Assembly: GCA_963815965.1 (NCBI GenBank)
Contig: CAWFIT010000004.1
Location: forward strand, 248,001 to 312,000
Direction: 5' to 3'
Length of the DNA stretch: 64,000 nt
From: DASVFB01 sp963815965
Lineage (GTDB): Bacteria > Actinomycetota > Thermoleophilia > Gaiellales > Gaiellaceae
In this document: piece after piece, positions 62,854 to 64,000 of the stretch
How the letters are laid out: each line of letters begins with the position of its first letter
How positions within the stretch are numbered: position 1 is the stretch's first letter
The notes under the pieces: generated by a model
What the model was told of the DNA's origin: nothing
The model's input: only the letters and a program-made list of their open reading frames with translations
Database searches by the model: none
Position numbers and translations under genes: made by a program

Positions 62854-64000
62854 CTATTCGCGTAGCCCCGGGGTCCGGCGGAATCGTGTCTCGTACCAGT
62901 GTGCACCGCGACCGACCGGGTCCCACCCCTCGCTCTGCATCCTTTCGACCAGCGCGCGGTGCGCCTCGAGGGCGCGCCCTTCTGGCACGGGGGCGCCCCC
63001 ACCCAGGCTCCGGAACAAGGACGATCCCAGCGGCTCCGGCTCCGCAGACCGAGCGCGCCCGCCCGTCGCGACGGCGAAGAAGCCGGACTGCACGTAGCCG
63101 CGCCACCAGACGATCGTGCACTCCTCGCCGGCCGCGGCGGGCGCGCCGGGACCGGCCTCTGACCGGATCCCCTCGCCGCAACGGACGCAATAGTTGGCGT
63201 CGTCGGGCAGGGTTGCGCCACACCTCCGGCAGTCGAGGCTTCCGTCGCCCCCACCCGCACGGACGTCCTCGAGCCACGCACCAGGGCGGCGTTCCTCCGC
63301 GAGCGCCGCCTCGCGTGGGGCCTTCCGGGATCGTTGCTGCTGTTCGGCTGTGGCGCGTGCGGCGCGCTCGCGCGTCTTTTCCTCTTCGCCGCGGCGGCGT
63401 TCCTCGGTCTGTGCGGCCTCGTGCGCCGACTTTTCCGCGAGCTTGCGCTGCTTGGCTTCTTCTTCTCCGCGACGCTTGTCCTCGTTCCGACGTTCCCTTA
63501 CTTCCTGTTCTTCGCGTCGGCGGGCCTCCTTCTCTTGGCGGAGGCGTTCCTCCTCGGGCCGCCTCGCCTCTTCGGCACGCCGAGGCGCCTCGGCGTGCGC
63601 GGCAGCCTGTGTGGCTCTCGGTGGCGCCTTTGCGGCGGCGAGTTCTTCGCGTCGGCGGATGATCTCGTCCTCCGACAGGCGCCGAACCGGTCGGAGGTTC
63701 ACGAGCTTTGCGCCGCTCGAGGCGGTGGTCGGACGCTGGGCCGTCGGGGCCGGCGGTTCAGCCGGTTCCGGATCAGCGGCCACGCCGACCACCTCCGTCG
63801 AGACGGGTGCCGCTACGGCGGTCACCCCGAAGGCGTCCTGGAACGCAATCGCTCCGTCGGCCGGCTCACCGCTCGTCATCGCCTGGCGGATCGAGCTCAG
63901 ATCCATCCATGCCGGCGCGTCGGCGGCGGCGAGTGCCGCGTATTCCTCGTCTGAGAACCAGACGGCGGCCGGCTTGAGGATGTCGAGGAGCTCTAGCTTC
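62854..64000 (-). CDS. Coiled-coil protein with zinc ribbon, N-terminus outside window
   Basis: The frame is open from the right edge of the window to a stop at 62854, giving at least 381 residues. Order: KPAAVWFSDEEYAALAAADA and a low-complexity Ala/Pro linker (up to about residue 95), a charged Glu/Arg/Lys coiled coil of about 110 residues (RRLSEDEIIRRREELAAAKA onward), a C4 zinc ribbon (CRRCGATLPDDANYCVRCGE), and a C-terminal domain with CTIVWWRGYVQSGFFAVATG and SEGWDPVGRGAHWYETRFRR. The last part resembles a domain found with zinc ribbons in actinobacterial proteins of unknown role. No function can be assigned. Codon usage matches the neighbours. Confidence 0.75.
   Translation of the reverse strand, partial: KLELLDILKPAAVWFSDEEYAALAAADAPAWMDLSSIRQAMTSGEPADGAIAFQDAFGVTAVAAPVSTEVVGVAADPEPAEPPAPTAQRPTTASSGAKLVNLRPVRRLSEDEIIRRREELAAAKAPPRATQAAAHAEAPRRAEEARRPEEERLRQEKEARRREEQEVRERRNEDKRRGEEEAKQRKLAEKSAHEAAQTEERRRGEEEKTRERAARATAEQQQRSRKAPREAALAEERRPGAWLEDVRAGGGDGSLDCRRCGATLPDDANYCVRCGEGIRSEAGPGAPAAAGEECTIVWWRGYVQSGFFAVATGGRARSAEPEPLGSSLFRSLGGGAPVPEGRALEAHRALVERMQSEGWDPVGRGAHWYETRFRRTPGLRE

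Overview
This is a GC-rich (roughly two thirds G+C) bacterial chromosome segment with dense, often 4-bp-overlapping genes and many GTG/TTG starts. The gene content (whiA beside gap-pgk-tpiA, uvrC, an actinobacterial-type HemQ, SARP regulator, ECF sigma factors, a PASTA domain, TIGR03118 and YVTN-type propellers) points to an actinomycete-related lineage. A deep-branching group such as Thermoleophilia/Gaiellales is my inference from this mix; no 16S gene is present.

Layout. 1-2600: right end of an integrative element (RepA-like remnant, excisionase, frameshifted tyrosine integrase) abutting tRNA-Leu(CAG). 2700-8900: housekeeping (bcp, hemQ, uvrC, pruA, a frameshifted ogt). 8862-14712: whiA followed by a lower-glycolysis run gap-pgk-tpiA-gpmI. 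Its first junctions carry hairpin-rich insertions: a structured 347-bp leader before gap, a duplicated gap 3' end before pgk, and a 170-bp full palindrome between pgk and tpiA. 14700-28700: an ECF-like sigma factor, phosphoesterase, M48 protease, RCK channel with an odd pore, argS without a recognisable HIGH motif, glpX, PadR plus hydrolase, class I aldolase and small secreted proteins. 28700-38800: mutS2, an S10 peptidase, a secreted propeller divergent from a SARP regulator, and a remarkable kinase/propeller/peptide-binding fusion receptor.

38859-50704 is a tRNA-Gly(CCC) integration hot spot. The intact tRNA is at 50632-50704, a 47-bp copy of its 3' part lies at 43145-43191, and a third 20-bp copy at 38859-38878. 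The 7.5-kb segment between the first two holds a multiply frameshifted integrase next to the tRNA, a DUF4160 fragment, a transposase remnant and a giant secreted protein built from nine near-identical 297-bp repeats with a PASTA tail. 50900-64000 returns to ordinary chromosome: LiaF-like protein, HIT hydrolase, a secreted multidomain protein, CorA, MFS/MarR pair, PAS histidine kinase, ECF sigma with a membrane partner, methyltransferase, VOC protein, a gene-free kilobase, and the 3' part of a coiled-coil/zinc-ribbon protein that runs off the right edge.

Central carbon genes (gap, pgk, tpiA, gpmI, class I FBA, GlpX) together support both glycolysis and gluconeogenesis. Several genes that should be intact (ogt, an M29 aminopeptidase, both integrases, the end of a secreted protein) carry single-base frameshifts. 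Some may be true pseudogenes, but the pattern also fits sequencing or assembly indels and should be read with that in mind.
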